Counted from the first letter of the stretch, positions 44,953 through 54,941 are shown. The stretch is DNA of 64,000 nt from Mesorhizobium sp. B2-7-2 (GCF_006440775.1 NZ_VFTZ01000011.1:1-64000); one strand, 5' to 3'. The notes: generated by a model from the sequence alone, not told the origin. Translations and numbers: made by a program.

Positions 44953-45674
44953 CGCTGTTGAGGTTCGACCTGCCGCGCAACGTCATCCTTCCGGTCGATG
45001 CGGTCGCTGTCCGCCTCGATCCCGGCCCGCATCCCTTCGCGCTGAGCAATGCGGCAGCCATCGCCGAGAACTGGCGGCGGGAGATCGCCGCCAATCCGGC
45101 ATTGTTCGACGGCGCCGTGGTGCTGCTTTCCGAGCTTGCCTACCGCGACGGCCGCCTCGTCGGCCGCTGCCACGCGGTCAACTATTCGACCTTCATGCTG
45201 TGGCGCAAGCGGCGCGAGAATTCCGGCGCCGAGCACGCCTACGCGCATGCCGTGCTGGTCGCCGGCGACAATGCGCTGGTCGCGATCCGCATGGGGCCGC
45301 ATACGGTCAATGCCGGCCGCGTCTATTTCGCGGCCGGCTCGTTCGAGCCGATCGATTTCCGCGACGGGCTGGCCGATGTCGACTTCAACATGATCCGCGA
45401 GGTGAGAGAGGAGACCGGGCTCGATCTTACTGCGGCCGAGCGCGGACAGCGCTATCACGCGCTATCGATGGCAAGTGGCACGGTGATCTTCCGCCGCTAC
45501 CGGGTGGCCGAGCCGGCCGACGAGCTGGCGCGCCGCGTCAGTGCCTTCGTCGCCGCCGAGACCGAGCCGGAGATCGAAGGGCCGGTCATCATCCGCAATG
45601 CCGCCGATCTGCCCGACGGCCTGATGCCGCACATGAAGCCGCTGGTCGAGTGGCATTTCGCCGGCCGGGAATAG
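44949..45674 (+). CDS. NUDIX hydrolase
   Basis: The 241-aa protein contains the core of a Nudix box (REVREETGLDL, about residues 149-159), but the preceding Gly/Glu positions are degenerate. Nudix enzymes cleave nucleoside diphosphates linked to another group. Its ATG lies in the ATGA overlap with the EEP gene, so the pair is coupled and may work on the same nucleotide pool. The N-terminal 100 residues (NVILPVDAVAVRLD, AENWRREIAANPALF) are of the type in eukaryotic-like Nudix proteins. Confidence 0.85.
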   Translation: MTLLRFDLPRNVILPVDAVAVRLDPGPHPFALSNAAAIAENWRREIAANPALFDGAVVLLSELAYRDGRLVGRCHAVNYSTFMLWRKRRENSGAEHAYAHAVLVAGDNALVAIRMGPHTVNAGRVYFAAGSFEPIDFRDGLADVDFNMIREVREETGLDLTAAERGQRYHALSMASGTVIFRRYRVAEPADELARRVSAFVAAETEPEIEGPVIIRNAADLPDGLMPHMKPLVEWHFAGRE

Positions 45675-45696
45675 CCGGGCCAGGTTTCGGCAGCCG

Positions 45697-45927
45697 CTAT
45701 GACTTTGAGGTTTTGCGATCGTTGCGAGCCGCGACGAAAAACAAAATGACACTGAGGCCGAGCAAGCCGCCCATCGCCATTCCCATGGTCTGGCCGACGA
45801 CCTGCTGGAAATCGGCCGTAACGCGGTCGGGATTGGCCAGGCCGAAACGGGCCAGATACCACCAGGTGCCGGCCAGGAACGCCTCGACGACAACCGCCGC
45901 GAGGATCACACGCGCCTTTTTGCTCAT
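45697..45927 (-). CDS. Small hypothetical membrane protein, 76 aa
   Basis: I do not recognise a named family. The 76-aa product has two hydrophobic helices (about 6-25 and 48-66) and a basic C-terminus (RNDRKTSKS), so it is probably an inner-membrane protein with a short loop outside. It converges on the NUDIX gene and is separated from the MacB permease by 79 bp. A ribosome site (GGTGGA) precedes the ATG. Confidence 0.6.
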   Translation of the reverse strand: MSKKARVILAAVVVEAFLAGTWWYLARFGLANPDRVTADFQQVVGQTMGMAMGGLLGLSVILFFVAARNDRKTSKS

Positions 45928-46006
45928 TCGTCCACCTTCAAGCTTTCCGAAGAGGCTGCTGTATCACCGCAGGATTTGCGGCAACGGGGTGGAGGCGCCG
46001 CCGGGC

Positions 46007-47224
46007 CTATTCGTGCCGCAGCGCGTCGATCGGGTCGAGCCTTGCGCCGCGCAGCGCCGGGAAGAAGCCGAACACCATGCCGATCAGCGCCGAGAAGCCG
46101 ACGGCGAGCATGATGACGGCGGGGCTTGGCGCGAACGGTATCGTCAGCGTCATCGAGGCAAGGCCGGCCAGCGAAAGCCCGGTCAGGATGCCGATGATAC
46201 CGCCAAAGAGCGACAGCACCGTCGCCTCGACGAGGAACTGGATGAGGATATGTTTTTCATGCGCGCCGATGGCCAGCCTGATGCCGATCTCGCGCGTGCG
46301 TTCGGTGACCGAGACCAGCATGATGTTCATGATGCCGATGCCGCCGACCAGCAGGCTGACGCCGGCGACGGCGCCCAGCATGCCGGTCATGGTGGTGGTG
46401 GCGCTGGTCATCGCATCGGCGATCTGGGTCATGTCGCGGATGGCGAAATCGGGATCGCGGTCGGGCGTGATACGGCGTGTGTCGCGCAAAATGTCCTCGA
46501 CGCGCGGCTGCAGCTCGGAGGTCGGGGTGCGGTCGTCGGCGGCGATATAGATGTTGTCGATGTCGCGGTTGCCGGCGATGCGCCGTTGAAAGGCGTGCAG
46601 CGGCGTCAGCACGACATTGTCCTGGTCCTGGCCGAAGCCGGTATAGCCCTTGGGCTCGAGCAGGCCGATGATCTTGCAGGAGGTGCGGTTGACGCGGATG
46701 ATCTCGCCTTCCGGATCGCCGGCGCCGAAGAATTGCTGGCGCACGGTTTCGCCGATCAGGCACACACCCGCGCCGGCGCGCGTTTCGGAATCGCTGAAGG
46801 ATCGTCCGGACACCAGTTTCCAGTCGCGGGCGTCGAGATAGGCGCTGTCGGTGCCGGTCACGCCCGAGGTCAGGCTTTCGGTGCCGAAGATGACGCGGAC
46901 CTGCTTTTGCGAGGCCGGCGAAATCGCGCGCGCGCCGCTCAGATGCGCGACGAGCGCGGCGACATCCTTTTCGGCCAGCGGCCGCACCGCCTGGTCGAGC
47001 CCTCCCGGTCCGCCGGGTCCCGCCGGCCGGCCGGCGCGGACGACGAGCAGGTTGCTGCCGAGCTTGGAAATATCGGCCTTGACCTTCTCCGTCGTGCCGG
47101 AGCCGATGGTGAGCATGGCGATGACGGCCGCGACGCCGATGACGATGCCAAGCAGCGTCAGGAACGAGCGCAATACGTTGCGGCGGATTGAGCGCAGCGA
47201 GAGGCGCACGGTCTCCCAGATCAT
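46007..47224 (-). CDS. MacB-type ABC transporter permease
   Basis: The 405-aa protein has the MacB layout: an N-terminal membrane helix (SFLTLLGIVIGVAAVIAML), a large periplasmic domain of about 200 residues, then three helices of the FtsX domain (SLLVGGIGIMNIMLVSVTERTREIGIR). The permease is separate from its ATPase, whereas E. coli MacB has both fused. With MacA-like adaptor and ATPase it should form a mechanotransmission exporter for peptides, siderophores or antibiotics. It overlaps the ATPase gene by 4 bp (47221-47224). Confidence 0.92.
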   Translation of the reverse strand: MIWETVRLSLRSIRRNVLRSFLTLLGIVIGVAAVIAMLTIGSGTTEKVKADISKLGSNLLVVRAGRPAGPGGPGGLDQAVRPLAEKDVAALVAHLSGARAISPASQKQVRVIFGTESLTSGVTGTDSAYLDARDWKLVSGRSFSDSETRAGAGVCLIGETVRQQFFGAGDPEGEIIRVNRTSCKIIGLLEPKGYTGFGQDQDNVVLTPLHAFQRRIAGNRDIDNIYIAADDRTPTSELQPRVEDILRDTRRITPDRDPDFAIRDMTQIADAMTSATTTMTGMLGAVAGVSLLVGGIGIMNIMLVSVTERTREIGIRLAIGAHEKHILIQFLVEATVLSLFGGIIGILTGLSLAGLASMTLTIPFAPSPAVIMLAVGFSALIGMVFGFFPALRGARLDPIDALRHE

Positions 47225-47925
47225 GCCGCTTGCTCCGCTAAGGTGTCGCAGGCGACATGGCCGTCGAGGAAACGGATGGTGCGGCCGGCATAGTTCGCGA
47301 CGTCGGCCTCATGCGTGACCATGACGATGGAGAGCCCGAGCTCGGCGTTGAGCCTGGTCAACAGCTCCATGATCTCGTGCGTGCGCGCCGTGTCGAGATT
47401 GCCGGTTGGCTCGTCGGCAACGAGCAGCGTCGGCCTGGTGACGATGGCGCGGGCGATCGCCACGCGCTGCTGCTGGCCGCCGGAAAGCTCGGCCGGCGTG
47501 TGGTGCTCGCGCCCGACAAGTCCGACCTCGGCCAGCGCCTGCATGGCGAGATCGCGGCGCTCGCGCGCGGCAACGCCGCGATAGATCAGCGGCAGCTCGA
47601 CATTTTCCGCCGCGGTGGTGCGCGGCAGCAGATTGTAGCCCTGGAAGACGAAGCCGACATAGAGGTTGCGCAAAAGCGCGCGGCGGTTGCGGTCGAGGCG
47701 GCCCGCATCGATGCCCATGAAACAGTAGGTTCCGGCCGTCGGCGTGTCGAGGCAGCCGATGATGTTCATCGCCGTCGACTTGCCCGAGCCGGAAGGACCC
47801 ATGATGGCGACGAATTCACTTCTGCGGATGGCGAGATCGACGCCGGCCAGCGCGTGCACGCGGGCCTCGCCCTCGCCGTAGCTCTTCCAGACCTTGTCGA
47901 AACTGATGAGAAGAGGAGCCGACAT
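47221..47925 (-). CDS. ABC transporter ATP-binding protein (MacB/LolD type)
   Basis: The 234-aa ATPase has Walker [10 protein letters not shown] at 43-51, the signature [14 protein letters not shown], Walker [13 protein letters not shown] and the switch VTHE. The sequence is typical of the MacB/LolD/FtsE group that powers FtsX-fold permeases. ATG 47925 lies four bases after the adaptor stop (47930); the longer frame would overlap the adaptor. It is the middle gene of the adaptor-ATPase-permease operon. Confidence 0.94.
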   Translation of the reverse strand: MSAPLLISFDKVWKSYGEGEARVHALAGVDLAIRRSEFVAIMGPSGSGKSTAMNIIGCLDTPTAGTYCFMGIDAGRLDRNRRALLRNLYVGFVFQGYNLLPRTTAAENVELPLIYRGVAARERRDLAMQALAEVGLVGREHHTPAELSGGQQQRVAIARAIVTRPTLLVADEPTGNLDTARTHEIMELLTRLNAELGLSIVMVTHEADVANYAGRTIRFLDGHVACDTLAEQAA

Positions 47926-47929
47926 TTCG

Positions 47930-49216
47930 TCAGCTCCGCTGCTGCGCGCCGGTGACGATCTCAGCGCCCTCATCGAGGCCGGATGTGATCTCGGTCAACT
48001 CGCCGTCGGTCGAGCCGATTCTGACATTGACCGGATGCGGCCGGCCGTTCTCCAGCACATAAAGCGTGCGCGAGCCGTCGGTCGGCGCCTTCGTTGCCTC
48101 GGCTTGCCGGTTGGGGCGGCCCATTCGGCCGGTGAAGAGGTCGCGCAGGCTCCAGCCGCGTGCCTGCTGTTGCATCGGACGGTAGCGGAAGGCGGTCGAC
48201 GGGACGGTAAGCACGCCTTTGGCCTGCCGGGTGACGACCGAGACAGTCGCCGTCATGCCGGGCCGCAAGAGCAGCTCGCCATTGTCGACTTCGAGCCGCG
48301 CTTTATAGGTGACAACGCCGTCGGTGGTGACCGAGGCGTAGGAGATGTCGCGGATCTCAGCGTCGAACGGGCGGTCCGGGAAAGCGTCGACCGTGAAGCG
48401 GGCATGCTGGCCGGACTTGACCTCGCCGATATCGGCCTCGTCGACCGCAGCCTGCAATTCCATGTTGCGAAGGTCGGCGGCGATGACGAAGAGTACGGGC
48501 GCCTGCAGCGAGGACGCGACCGTCTGGCCGGGATCGACCGAGCGCGTTAGCACGATGCCGTCGATCGGCGCATAGATGGTGCTCTTGGCGAGATCGGTCT
48601 GCTGCGCCTTGAGATCGGCCTGAGCAATGGCGAGATTGGCTTCGGCGCTGTCGAGCGCCGCCTTCGAGCGATCGCGCGTTGCGGTCGCCGCTTCGAGCGA
48701 CTGGTCCGTCGCCATGCCGCGCTTGGTCAGCGCGCTTGCGCGCACAACCGCGTTCTCGTTCTCCTGCAAGGTAACCTTGGCGTTCTCGACGGCGGCTGCC
48801 GCCGCCTTGGCGGAGGCGGTGGCGCGCTCGATCTGGACTTCGAGCTTGGCGGTGTCGAGCCTCGCCAGCACGTCGCCCCTCTTGACCTGCTGATTCTCGT
48901 TGACCGCGACCGATCGGACGATGCCGGAAAGCTCGCTGGAGATATCGACCTGGGTCAGCGGCTGCAGCGTGCCGGTGGCCGATACCGCGACGGTGAGGTC
49001 GGCGATCGCCGCGGGCACGGTGCTGTATTCGATCCTGGGAGGTGCTGCGGCATACGACCGATAGACGGCAATGCCGGCCGCGATGATCGCTATCGTCAGC
49101 AGCGCGTAGAACCAGAAGCGACGACGCTTGCGGCTTACGCCCTTGCGGTCGAGCCCGAGCGCTGCCTCTATGGAAGTACCGGATTCCGCGTTTGGCGGAT
49201 TGACAAGCTGGTCCAC
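47930..49216 (-). CDS. MacA-type periplasmic adaptor (HlyD/RND family)
   Basis: The 428-aa protein has an N-terminal membrane anchor (about 34-55), the lipoyl half-motifs (VDISSELSGIVRSVAV), a long coiled coil rich in Ala/Glu/Lys (about 120-200), and beta-barrel and membrane-proximal domains. It is the first gene of the three-gene exporter operon, reading leftward. It would connect the MacB-like permease to an outer-membrane channel encoded elsewhere. Confidence 0.9.
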   Translation of the reverse strand: MDQLVNPPNAESGTSIEAALGLDRKGVSRKRRRFWFYALLTIAIIAAGIAVYRSYAAAPPRIEYSTVPAAIADLTVAVSATGTLQPLTQVDISSELSGIVRSVAVNENQQVKRGDVLARLDTAKLEVQIERATASAKAAAAAVENAKVTLQENENAVVRASALTKRGMATDQSLEAATATRDRSKAALDSAEANLAIAQADLKAQQTDLAKSTIYAPIDGIVLTRSVDPGQTVASSLQAPVLFVIAADLRNMELQAAVDEADIGEVKSGQHARFTVDAFPDRPFDAEIRDISYASVTTDGVVTYKARLEVDNGELLLRPGMTATVSVVTRQAKGVLTVPSTAFRYRPMQQQARGWSLRDLFTGRMGRPNRQAEATKAPTDGSRTLYVLENGRPHPVNVRIGSTDGELTEITSGLDEGAEIVTGAQQRS

Positions 49217-49348
49217 GCCGGACCCCTATGCTGAAAATGGATGTCCCTATCCGTCCACAAATCAGGCCTTAAGGTTCGAATTTCAAATTAAATTTCCCTC
49301 ATGTTGGGATTGAGGCAGAAATTCGGGGCGAGGCGAAAGGTTTTCTCC

Positions 49349-50251
49349 ATGGCGCGCAATTACTTGCTTTACGATGTGTTTACCACCGAAGGGCTGGCCG
49401 GAAATCCGCTTGCGGTGGTGCTCGACAGCGATGGGCTCGACACTGGCGGCATGCAGGCGATCGCGCGCGAATTCAATCTGTCCGAGACGGTGTTCGTGCT
49501 GCCTCCCGACAATCCGAAGCACCGCAACCGCATACGCATCTTCACGCCCGACTATGAAATGCCTTTCGCAGGCCATCCGACGGTCGGCTCGGCGATCGCG
49601 CTGGCCGAACTCGCCGGCGAGGCGACCGGCATCTTCGTGCTGGAGGAGAATATCGGGCCGGTGCGTTGCGCGGTGAGCAAGCATGACGGCTCGACCTTCG
49701 CCGAGTTCGACCTGGCGAAATTGCCGGAACCGCTGGAGCTCAAGGCTGACCCGGACGCGATCGGCGCCGCGCTCGGCCTTGCCCCGCACGAGATCGGCTT
49801 CGAGAATCACCGCGTCGCCTTCTGGTCGGCCGGCGTGCCTTATGTGACGATTCCCGTTGCCGGGCTGGAGGAGGCCGCCAAGATCCGACTCGACAACCAG
49901 GCGTGGTCGGAATTGGCGCCGCGCAAGAGCGAATGGGCCTTCGCCAGCCCCTATGTCTATTGCCGCGAGCGGGTCCATCACGACAGCGCCTTCCATGTCC
50001 GCATGATCGTGCCCGGCACGCCGTCCTATGAGGATCCGGCGACCGGTTCGGCCGCGGCCGCCTTTGCCGGCGCCATCATGCATTTCGACGCCCCGACCGA
50101 CGGCATATCGCAACTCTGGATCGAGCAGGGGCTGGAAATGGGCCGGCCGTCGCGCATCCGGCTCGAGCTCAATGTCGATGGCGGGAAACTGGCCGCCGCG
50201 CGCATTGGCGGCCACGCGGTCAAGGTGGCTGAAGGCAAGCTATTCGTGTGA
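49349..50251 (+). CDS. PhzF family protein (isomerase-like)
   Basis: The 300-aa protein belongs to the PhzF/DapF-fold group. The catalytic Glu of PhzF corresponds to E47 in REFNLSETVFV; the DVFTTEGLAGNPLAVV start, the MPFAGHPTVGSA loop and the EDPATGSAAAAFAG motif are all present. Outside phenazine producers these proteins have undefined isomerase roles, and no phz genes are near. ATG 49349 gives the standard N-terminus. Confidence 0.9.
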   Translation: MARNYLLYDVFTTEGLAGNPLAVVLDSDGLDTGGMQAIAREFNLSETVFVLPPDNPKHRNRIRIFTPDYEMPFAGHPTVGSAIALAELAGEATGIFVLEENIGPVRCAVSKHDGSTFAEFDLAKLPEPLELKADPDAIGAALGLAPHEIGFENHRVAFWSAGVPYVTIPVAGLEEAAKIRLDNQAWSELAPRKSEWAFASPYVYCRERVHHDSAFHVRMIVPGTPSYEDPATGSAAAAFAGAIMHFDAPTDGISQLWIEQGLEMGRPSRIRLELNVDGGKLAAARIGGHAVKVAEGKLFV

Positions 50252-50272
50252 CACCTGCGGGCTTCTTGGGCA

Positions 50273-50320
50273 GGCATGATCTTTTTCCGAAAACCGGAAT
50301 CCACTTTTCGGGATCATGCC
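50273..50320. repeat. GGCATGATC...GATCATGCC palindromic repeat
   Basis: Arms GGCATGATC and GATCATGCC with inner CCGAAAA / TTTTCGG. It is the same dispersed family as at 20625 and 2688, here between phzF-like and tRNA-Lys. Confidence 0.8.
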
Positions 50321-50413
50321 GTGTCGATTTGTCGGGAAATGATCCGGCAGGGCCTAGACATAGCCGAAAGCGGCGGCTATATGCGCCGCCGACGCTGAGT
50401 TTTCCGGCGGTGT

Positions 50414-50489
<76 letters not shown>

Positions 50490-50529
50490 AATCTTCTCAT
50501 GAAAACAACGAAGTCGGCCGCAGCGGCGC

Positions 50530-50922
50530 CTACTGCGCCGTCTTGCTGAGGCTCGCCTTGAACCTGACCTTCATTGTGATCTGACCGCTCACCGTGAGCT
50601 GTGATCCGCCGTAACCGCCGATGTTGCGGTCCCTGGCGTTGGGATTGGTGCTCATGCCGGCAAGTTCGCATGTGTCGGCGACGGTCTCGAGCACCATCGC
50701 GCAACTGCCGGCCGCCACTTTGTAGAAGGAGCGAAGCGCGACTTGCTGCTGAGCGGCAGCGTCGTCGTCATCCTTGACCGGAAAGGTCATCGAGATGGAC
50801 GATTGGATCCTGGCCGACCCGTCTTCGCCCGGACGGAGCGGCCGAACATATTGGTCCTGAGATACGGCCGACGAAGCTGAGGCAACAAGAATCGCAGCAG
50901 ATATTAGATACTTCAAATACAT
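50530..50922 (-). CDS. Hypothetical secreted protein, 130 aa
   Basis: I do not recognise a family. The 130-aa product has a signal peptide (about 1-20, LISAAILVASASSAVSQ), a central acidic run (DDDD) and two Cys in the C-terminal half (SCAMVLETVADTC) that may form a disulphide. It reads toward the tRNA gene and ends 41 bp from it. ATG 50922 has GGGAGA upstream and begins the signal peptide. Confidence 0.65.
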   Translation of the reverse strand: MYLKYLISAAILVASASSAVSQDQYVRPLRPGEDGSARIQSSISMTFPVKDDDDAAAQQQVALRSFYKVAAGSCAMVLETVADTCELAGMSTNPNARDRNIGGYGGSQLTVSGQITMKVRFKASLSKTAQ

Positions 50923-51013
50923 CGAGTGATCTCCCGTGAGACTTCTACGTCTCATGGAATAATCAAGATGACGTTATTTCGATGTTTCAACAGTGTTGAA
51001 ATTTCGACCGATT

Positions 51014-52024
51014 TTATTTTTCAGAAACGCCGGCCTCGGCAAAGCTCGCCATCTTCGCGTGGCATTCCAGTGCCGAACGCACGATGTTGACGGCAAGACA
51101 GGCGCCGGAGCCTTCGCCGAGCCGCATGCCGAGATCGAGCAGCGGCGGCAGGCCGAGCGCCTCGAGCAGGCGGCGGTGGCCGGCTTCGGCCGAGACATGG
51201 GCGGCTATGGTGTGGGCCAGCCCGGTCGGATGCAGCCTCGCCAGCGGTGCTGCGGCCGCGGTGCAGACGAAGCCGTCAAGCAGCACCGGCACGTTGTTCT
51301 TGCGCGCGGCGAGCGTAGCGCCGAGGATTGCCGCCAGCTCGCGCCCGCCAAGGGCGGCCGCGATCTTCAGCGGATCGGAGAGCGCATCGGCATGGCGCTT
51401 GAGGCCGGCCTCGATGGCCACGATCTTGCGCAGCAACCCGGCATCGTCGACGCCGGTGCCGCGGCCGGTCCATTTTTCCGCGCCGCCGCCGAAAAGCGCC
51501 GTCGAGATCGCTGCTGCCGGCGTCGTGTTGCCGATGCCCATCTCGCCGAAGCAGACGAGATCGAGATCCTTGGTCACCGTGTCATAGCCGGCCGAGACGG
51601 CGGCGAGGAATGCCTTTTCGTCCATCGCCGGCACTATCGTGAAATCGCCGGTTGGATGATCGAGATCAAGCGGGATGACGTCGAGCTTGGCGCCGGCCAT
51701 GCGGGCAAGCTGGTTGATGGCCGCGCCGCCGCCGGCAAAGTTCGCCACCATCTGTACCGTGACTTCCGAAGGATAGGCCGACACGCCCTGCGCGGTGACG
51801 CCGTGATTGCCGGCGAAGACGACGACCTTCACTTGGTCGAGCTTCGGCATGTCGCGGGCCTGCCAGCGGCCGAGCCAGGCGGCGATCGCTTCCAGCCGGC
51901 CGAGACTGCCCTGCGGTTTGGTCAGCGTGTCCTGGCGCCTCGCGACGGCGCTGGCGGCCGCATCGCTGCCGGTGGGGAGTTCAAGGCAGGCGGCGCGAAG
52001 GTCTTCGAGGGATTTGAAGCTCAT
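51014..52024 (-). CDS. cobT: Nicotinate-nucleotide-dimethylbenzimidazole phosphoribosyltransferase
   Basis: The enzyme makes alpha-ribazole phosphate from dimethylbenzimidazole and NaMN, giving the lower ligand of cobalamin. The 336-aa protein has PTGSDAAASAVARRQD near the start, MGIGNTTPAAAI, and the catalytic Glu at E304 (RLGEGSGACLAV), which corresponds to E317 of the Salmonella enzyme. It is the last gene of the cob run, 24 bp after cobS. In Pseudomonas denitrificans naming it is cobU; it must not be confused with the cobaltochelatase subunit also called CobT. Confidence 0.95.
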   Translation of the reverse strand: MSFKSLEDLRAACLELPTGSDAAASAVARRQDTLTKPQGSLGRLEAIAAWLGRWQARDMPKLDQVKVVVFAGNHGVTAQGVSAYPSEVTVQMVANFAGGGAAINQLARMAGAKLDVIPLDLDHPTGDFTIVPAMDEKAFLAAVSAGYDTVTKDLDLVCFGEMGIGNTTPAAAISTALFGGGAEKWTGRGTGVDDAGLLRKIVAIEAGLKRHADALSDPLKIAAALGGRELAAILGATLAARKNNVPVLLDGFVCTAAAAPLARLHPTGLAHTIAAHVSAEAGHRRLLEALGLPPLLDLGMRLGEGSGACLAVNIVRSALECHAKMASFAEAGVSEK

Positions 52025-52048
52025 GGGGGCAAGGTCTCCGAAAGTGAA

Positions 52049-52816
52049 TCAGGAAAGGCAGACGGATGCGACGAGCAGCACGGCGATCTCGCCGAGCTGC
52101 TGCAGCGCGCCGATCGTGTCGCCGGTCTGGCCGCCGATCTGGCTGAGGCAAAGCGCGCGGAACGCCATGAAGACCAGGCCGAGCAGGATGAGCGCCGCTA
52201 TCGCGCCGCCAAGGCCGAGCGCCAGCAGCGCCACCGCGCCGAGCGCAGCACCGATGACTGCGGTTTCGGTGGTGACGGTGCCTGCGCCCGCCGACAGGCC
52301 ATCGCTGCGGGCCGGCGGCAGAAGATGCATGAAGGCGCCGAACAGGCCACGCGAGCCCGCATGCGCAGCAAGCAGCGCCAGGAACACGTGGCCCGGACCG
52401 GCGAGTTCGGAAAGCGCGCTCCAGCGGATGAGCAGCGACAGCCCAAGCGCGGCGGCGCCATAGGCGCCGATGCGGCTGTCGCGCATGATCTCCAGCTTCC
52501 TGTCGCGCGTCCTGCCGCCCCAAAAACCATCGGCGATATCGGAAAGCCCGTCCTCGTGCAGGCAGCCGGTGACGAGCATCGTCGCGGCGAGCGTGAGCGC
52601 CGCGGCCGGTGCTGTGGCGAGGCCGAAGACGGCGGCGATCGCATAGACAAGCGCGCCGATGATCGCCACCGCAAGACCGGCGAAGGGCGCTGCCCAGATC
52701 GCATCCGCCAGGCTGCGGCCGCCGAAGTCGCTCGAGGGTAACCTCAATCTGGTGAAGAAGACGAGGCTGAGGCCGATATCGTCAAGCACTTGCCGGGGTG
52801 CGGAAGGGCCGCTCAT
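52049..52816 (-). CDS. cobS: Adenosylcobinamide-GDP ribazoletransferase
   Basis: This inner-membrane enzyme joins adenosylcobinamide-GDP to alpha-ribazole (phosphate) in the last assembly step. The 255-aa protein has several hydrophobic helices and the family motif TGCLHEDGLSDIADGFWGG with its acidic residues, followed by KLEIMRDSRIGAYGA. It overlaps cobB by 4 bp. It is also called cobV. It works with the next gene, cobT. Confidence 0.94.
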   Translation of the reverse strand: MSGPSAPRQVLDDIGLSLVFFTRLRLPSSDFGGRSLADAIWAAPFAGLAVAIIGALVYAIAAVFGLATAPAAALTLAATMLVTGCLHEDGLSDIADGFWGGRTRDRKLEIMRDSRIGAYGAAALGLSLLIRWSALSELAGPGHVFLALLAAHAGSRGLFGAFMHLLPPARSDGLSAGAGTVTTETAVIGAALGAVALLALGLGGAIAALILLGLVFMAFRALCLSQIGGQTGDTIGALQQLGEIAVLLVASVCLS

Positions 52817-54129
52817 GCGCCCCTCGCAATGGCATGGAAGAAGGTGCCGCTGACATGGCCGCGCCGGTAGCCGGAGGCGCCGAGCGGGTTGCCCTGGCCA
52901 TCGGCAAGGTCGGCCAAAGGCTCGTCATTGCCGGCAGCAAGCATCTGCGCGTAGTGGAATTCGTGACCGCGGATCAGCGTGCCCTCCGGTCCCAGCGGAC
53001 AGGCGGCACGCAGCCGCGCTTCGCGATAGCCGAGGTTCATCTTGCGTTTGGCGAAGCTGGTCGAATGGCCAAGCAGGCCGAGCATCTTGTGGCTCTCGCC
53101 GTCCGCGTCTTCCAGCACCTCACCCAGCACCATGAAGCCGCCGCACTCGCCGTGAACCGACTTGGTCGCCGCAAAGCGCGCCATTCCGGCCTGGAAGTTC
53201 GTCGCGGCCGCAAGCTTGCCGGCATGCAGCTCGGGATAGCCGCCCGGCAGCCAGCAGACATCGCAGTCCGGCGAGGGCGCCTCGTCGGTAAGCGGCGAGA
53301 AGGGCACGATCTCGGCGCCGGCCTTGCGCCAATGCGAGGCGACATGCGGATAGAGGAAGGTGAAGGCGGCGTCCTCGGCCAGCGCAATGCGCTGCCCGGG
53401 CGGCCGCAAGGCATCGCCGAAGTCGCCGGCGTTCGGCTCTAGCGGGGATGCCAGCGCCAGGATGGCGTCGATGTCGAGCGACTTCTCGACCATGTCGGCC
53501 AGCCGGTCGAGATGCGCCATCAGGTTCTCGTATTCGCCGGCCTGGACGAGGCCGAGATGCCGCTCCGGCAGGTTGAGTGTCGGATCGCGCAGGATGGCGC
53601 CGACCACGGGCAGGCCGATCGCCTCGATAGCGTCGCCGGACAGGCGGCGATGGCGTTCGCTGCCGAGCCGGTTGAGCACGACGCCTGCCATGCGGACATC
53701 GGGATCGTAGGTCGCGAAACCCTTGGCCACCGCCGCCGCCGTGGTCGATTGGCCGGAAACGTCGAGCACCAGGAGCACAGGCAGGCCGTAGAGCCGGGCG
53801 AGATCGGCGGCCGAGCCGGAGCGGCCTTCCGGCGCGGGGATGCCGTCGAACAGGCCCATCGCGCTTTCGAGAATGATGTATTCGGCGTCGCCCGCGGCCT
53901 GGGCCGCCAGCGCGTTGAGCAAGGAAGGCGACATCGCCCAGCTGTCGAGATTGACGCCGGACAGGCCGGTCGCGGCGGCGTGGAAGCCCGGGTCGATATA
54001 ATCCGGTCCGGACTTCGCGCCGCGCACCTTCAACCCTCGCCGGGCAAGCGCGCGCAGCAGGCCGATCGTGACGCTGGTCTTGCCCGAGCCGGAGCGCGGC
54101 GCGCCGACGATGATCGCGCGCGCCGTCAT
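52813..54129 (-). CDS. cobB: Hydrogenobyrinate/cobyrinate a,c-diamide synthase
   Basis: CobB uses ATP and glutamine to amidate the a and c side chains of hydrogenobyrinate. The 438-aa product has the P-loop GAPRSGSGKT at 9-18, DYIDPGFH shortly after, and a C-terminal glutamine amidotransferase domain with the nucleophilic Cys in VHGECGGFMVLG. Overlaps of 4 bp at both ends show tight coupling with cobA and cobS. Confidence 0.95.
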   Translation of the reverse strand: MTARAIIVGAPRSGSGKTSVTIGLLRALARRGLKVRGAKSGPDYIDPGFHAAATGLSGVNLDSWAMSPSLLNALAAQAAGDAEYIILESAMGLFDGIPAPEGRSGSAADLARLYGLPVLLVLDVSGQSTTAAAVAKGFATYDPDVRMAGVVLNRLGSERHRRLSGDAIEAIGLPVVGAILRDPTLNLPERHLGLVQAGEYENLMAHLDRLADMVEKSLDIDAILALASPLEPNAGDFGDALRPPGQRIALAEDAAFTFLYPHVASHWRKAGAEIVPFSPLTDEAPSPDCDVCWLPGGYPELHAGKLAAATNFQAGMARFAATKSVHGECGGFMVLGEVLEDADGESHKMLGLLGHSTSFAKRKMNLGYREARLRAACPLGPEGTLIRGHEFHYAQMLAAGNDEPLADLADGQGNPLGASGYRRGHVSGTFFHAIARGA

Positions 54130-54941
54130 GCCTCGCCCGCCAGTGCCGCGCGCATGGCGACGATGCCGCCGACCACGATCAGCGCCGGCGAAGCGAGCCC
54201 GGCGGCCGCGGCCTCCTCAGCGATGGTGGTGAGCGTGGCGACGACGATGCGCTCCTGCGGCGTGGTCGCCGCGATGATCACGGCGGCCGGGGTCGACGGC
54301 GCTAGGCCGCCACTGAGCAGCTTTGCCGCGATGACCGGCAGATTGGCCATGCCCATATAGATGACGACCGGCTGTCCGGTGCGGGCGAGCGCGGCCCAGT
54401 CTATGTCGTCATCAGTGCCCGCCGCGTGGCCGGTGGCGAGGATGACCGCCTTGTTGATGCCGCGCATGGTGGCCGGAATGCCGGTGGCGGCCAGCGCGCT
54501 GAGACCGGAGGTGAGGCCGGAGAGCACCCGGAATGGAATTCTTTCGCCGGCGAGCGCCAGAGCCTCTTCGCCGCCGCGGCCGAAGATGTAGGGGTCGCCG
54601 CCCTTCAAGCGCACGACGCGGCGGCCTTCGCGCGCCAGGCGCAGGAGAAGGGCGTTAATGTCGTCCTGCTTCATCGAGGGCTGGCCGCCGCGTTTTCCGG
54701 CGTAGAAAAGCTCGGCACCTTGAGCGACCGCCACGACGTCGGGCGAGACCAGCGCGTCATAGACCAGCGCGTCGCATTGCCCGAGTGCGGCCAGCACCTC
54801 CAGCGTCAGGCAGCCGGGGTCGCCGGGGCCGGCGCCGGCCAGCCAGACATGGCCGGGTTCCAGCACGCGCGGCTTGAAGTTCAGCCGCGCCAGCGCCTGC
54901 TCCACATTTGCCCGTCCGTTCGTATTGGCGCTGCCGTTCAC
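54126..54941 (-). CDS. cobA: Uroporphyrinogen-III C-methyltransferase
   Basis: CobA (SUMT) methylates uroporphyrinogen III at C2 and C7 to precorrin-2, the entry to the corrin branch. The 271-aa protein has [36 protein letters not shown] and [16 protein letters not shown], the last fitting SUMT. It starts with GTG at 54941, in a GTGA overlap with the cobM stop. A frame more than twice as long runs upstream, but only as a shadow of cobM and cobE. Confidence 0.94.
   Translation of the reverse strand: MNGSANTNGRANVEQALARLNFKPRVLEPGHVWLAGAGPGDPGCLTLEVLAALGQCDALVYDALVSPDVVAVAQGAELFYAGKRGGQPSMKQDDINALLLRLAREGRRVVRLKGGDPYIFGRGGEEALALAGERIPFRVLSGLTSGLSALAATGIPATMRGINKAVILATGHAAGTDDDIDWAALARTGQPVVIYMGMANLPVIAAKLLSGGLAPSTPAAVIIAATTPQERIVVATLTTIAEEAAAAGLASPALIVVGGIVAMRAALAGEA

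Noticed and set aside
44588..47191. Plus-strand open frame of over 800 codons across several genes
   Set aside because: It crosses the EEP, NUDIX, small membrane protein and MacB genes out of frame or antisense; it has no recognisable domain and is a GC-codon artefact.
49349..50251. Phenazine biosynthesis locus
   Set aside because: Only a PhzF-like gene is present; the family is broad and no other phz gene lies near.
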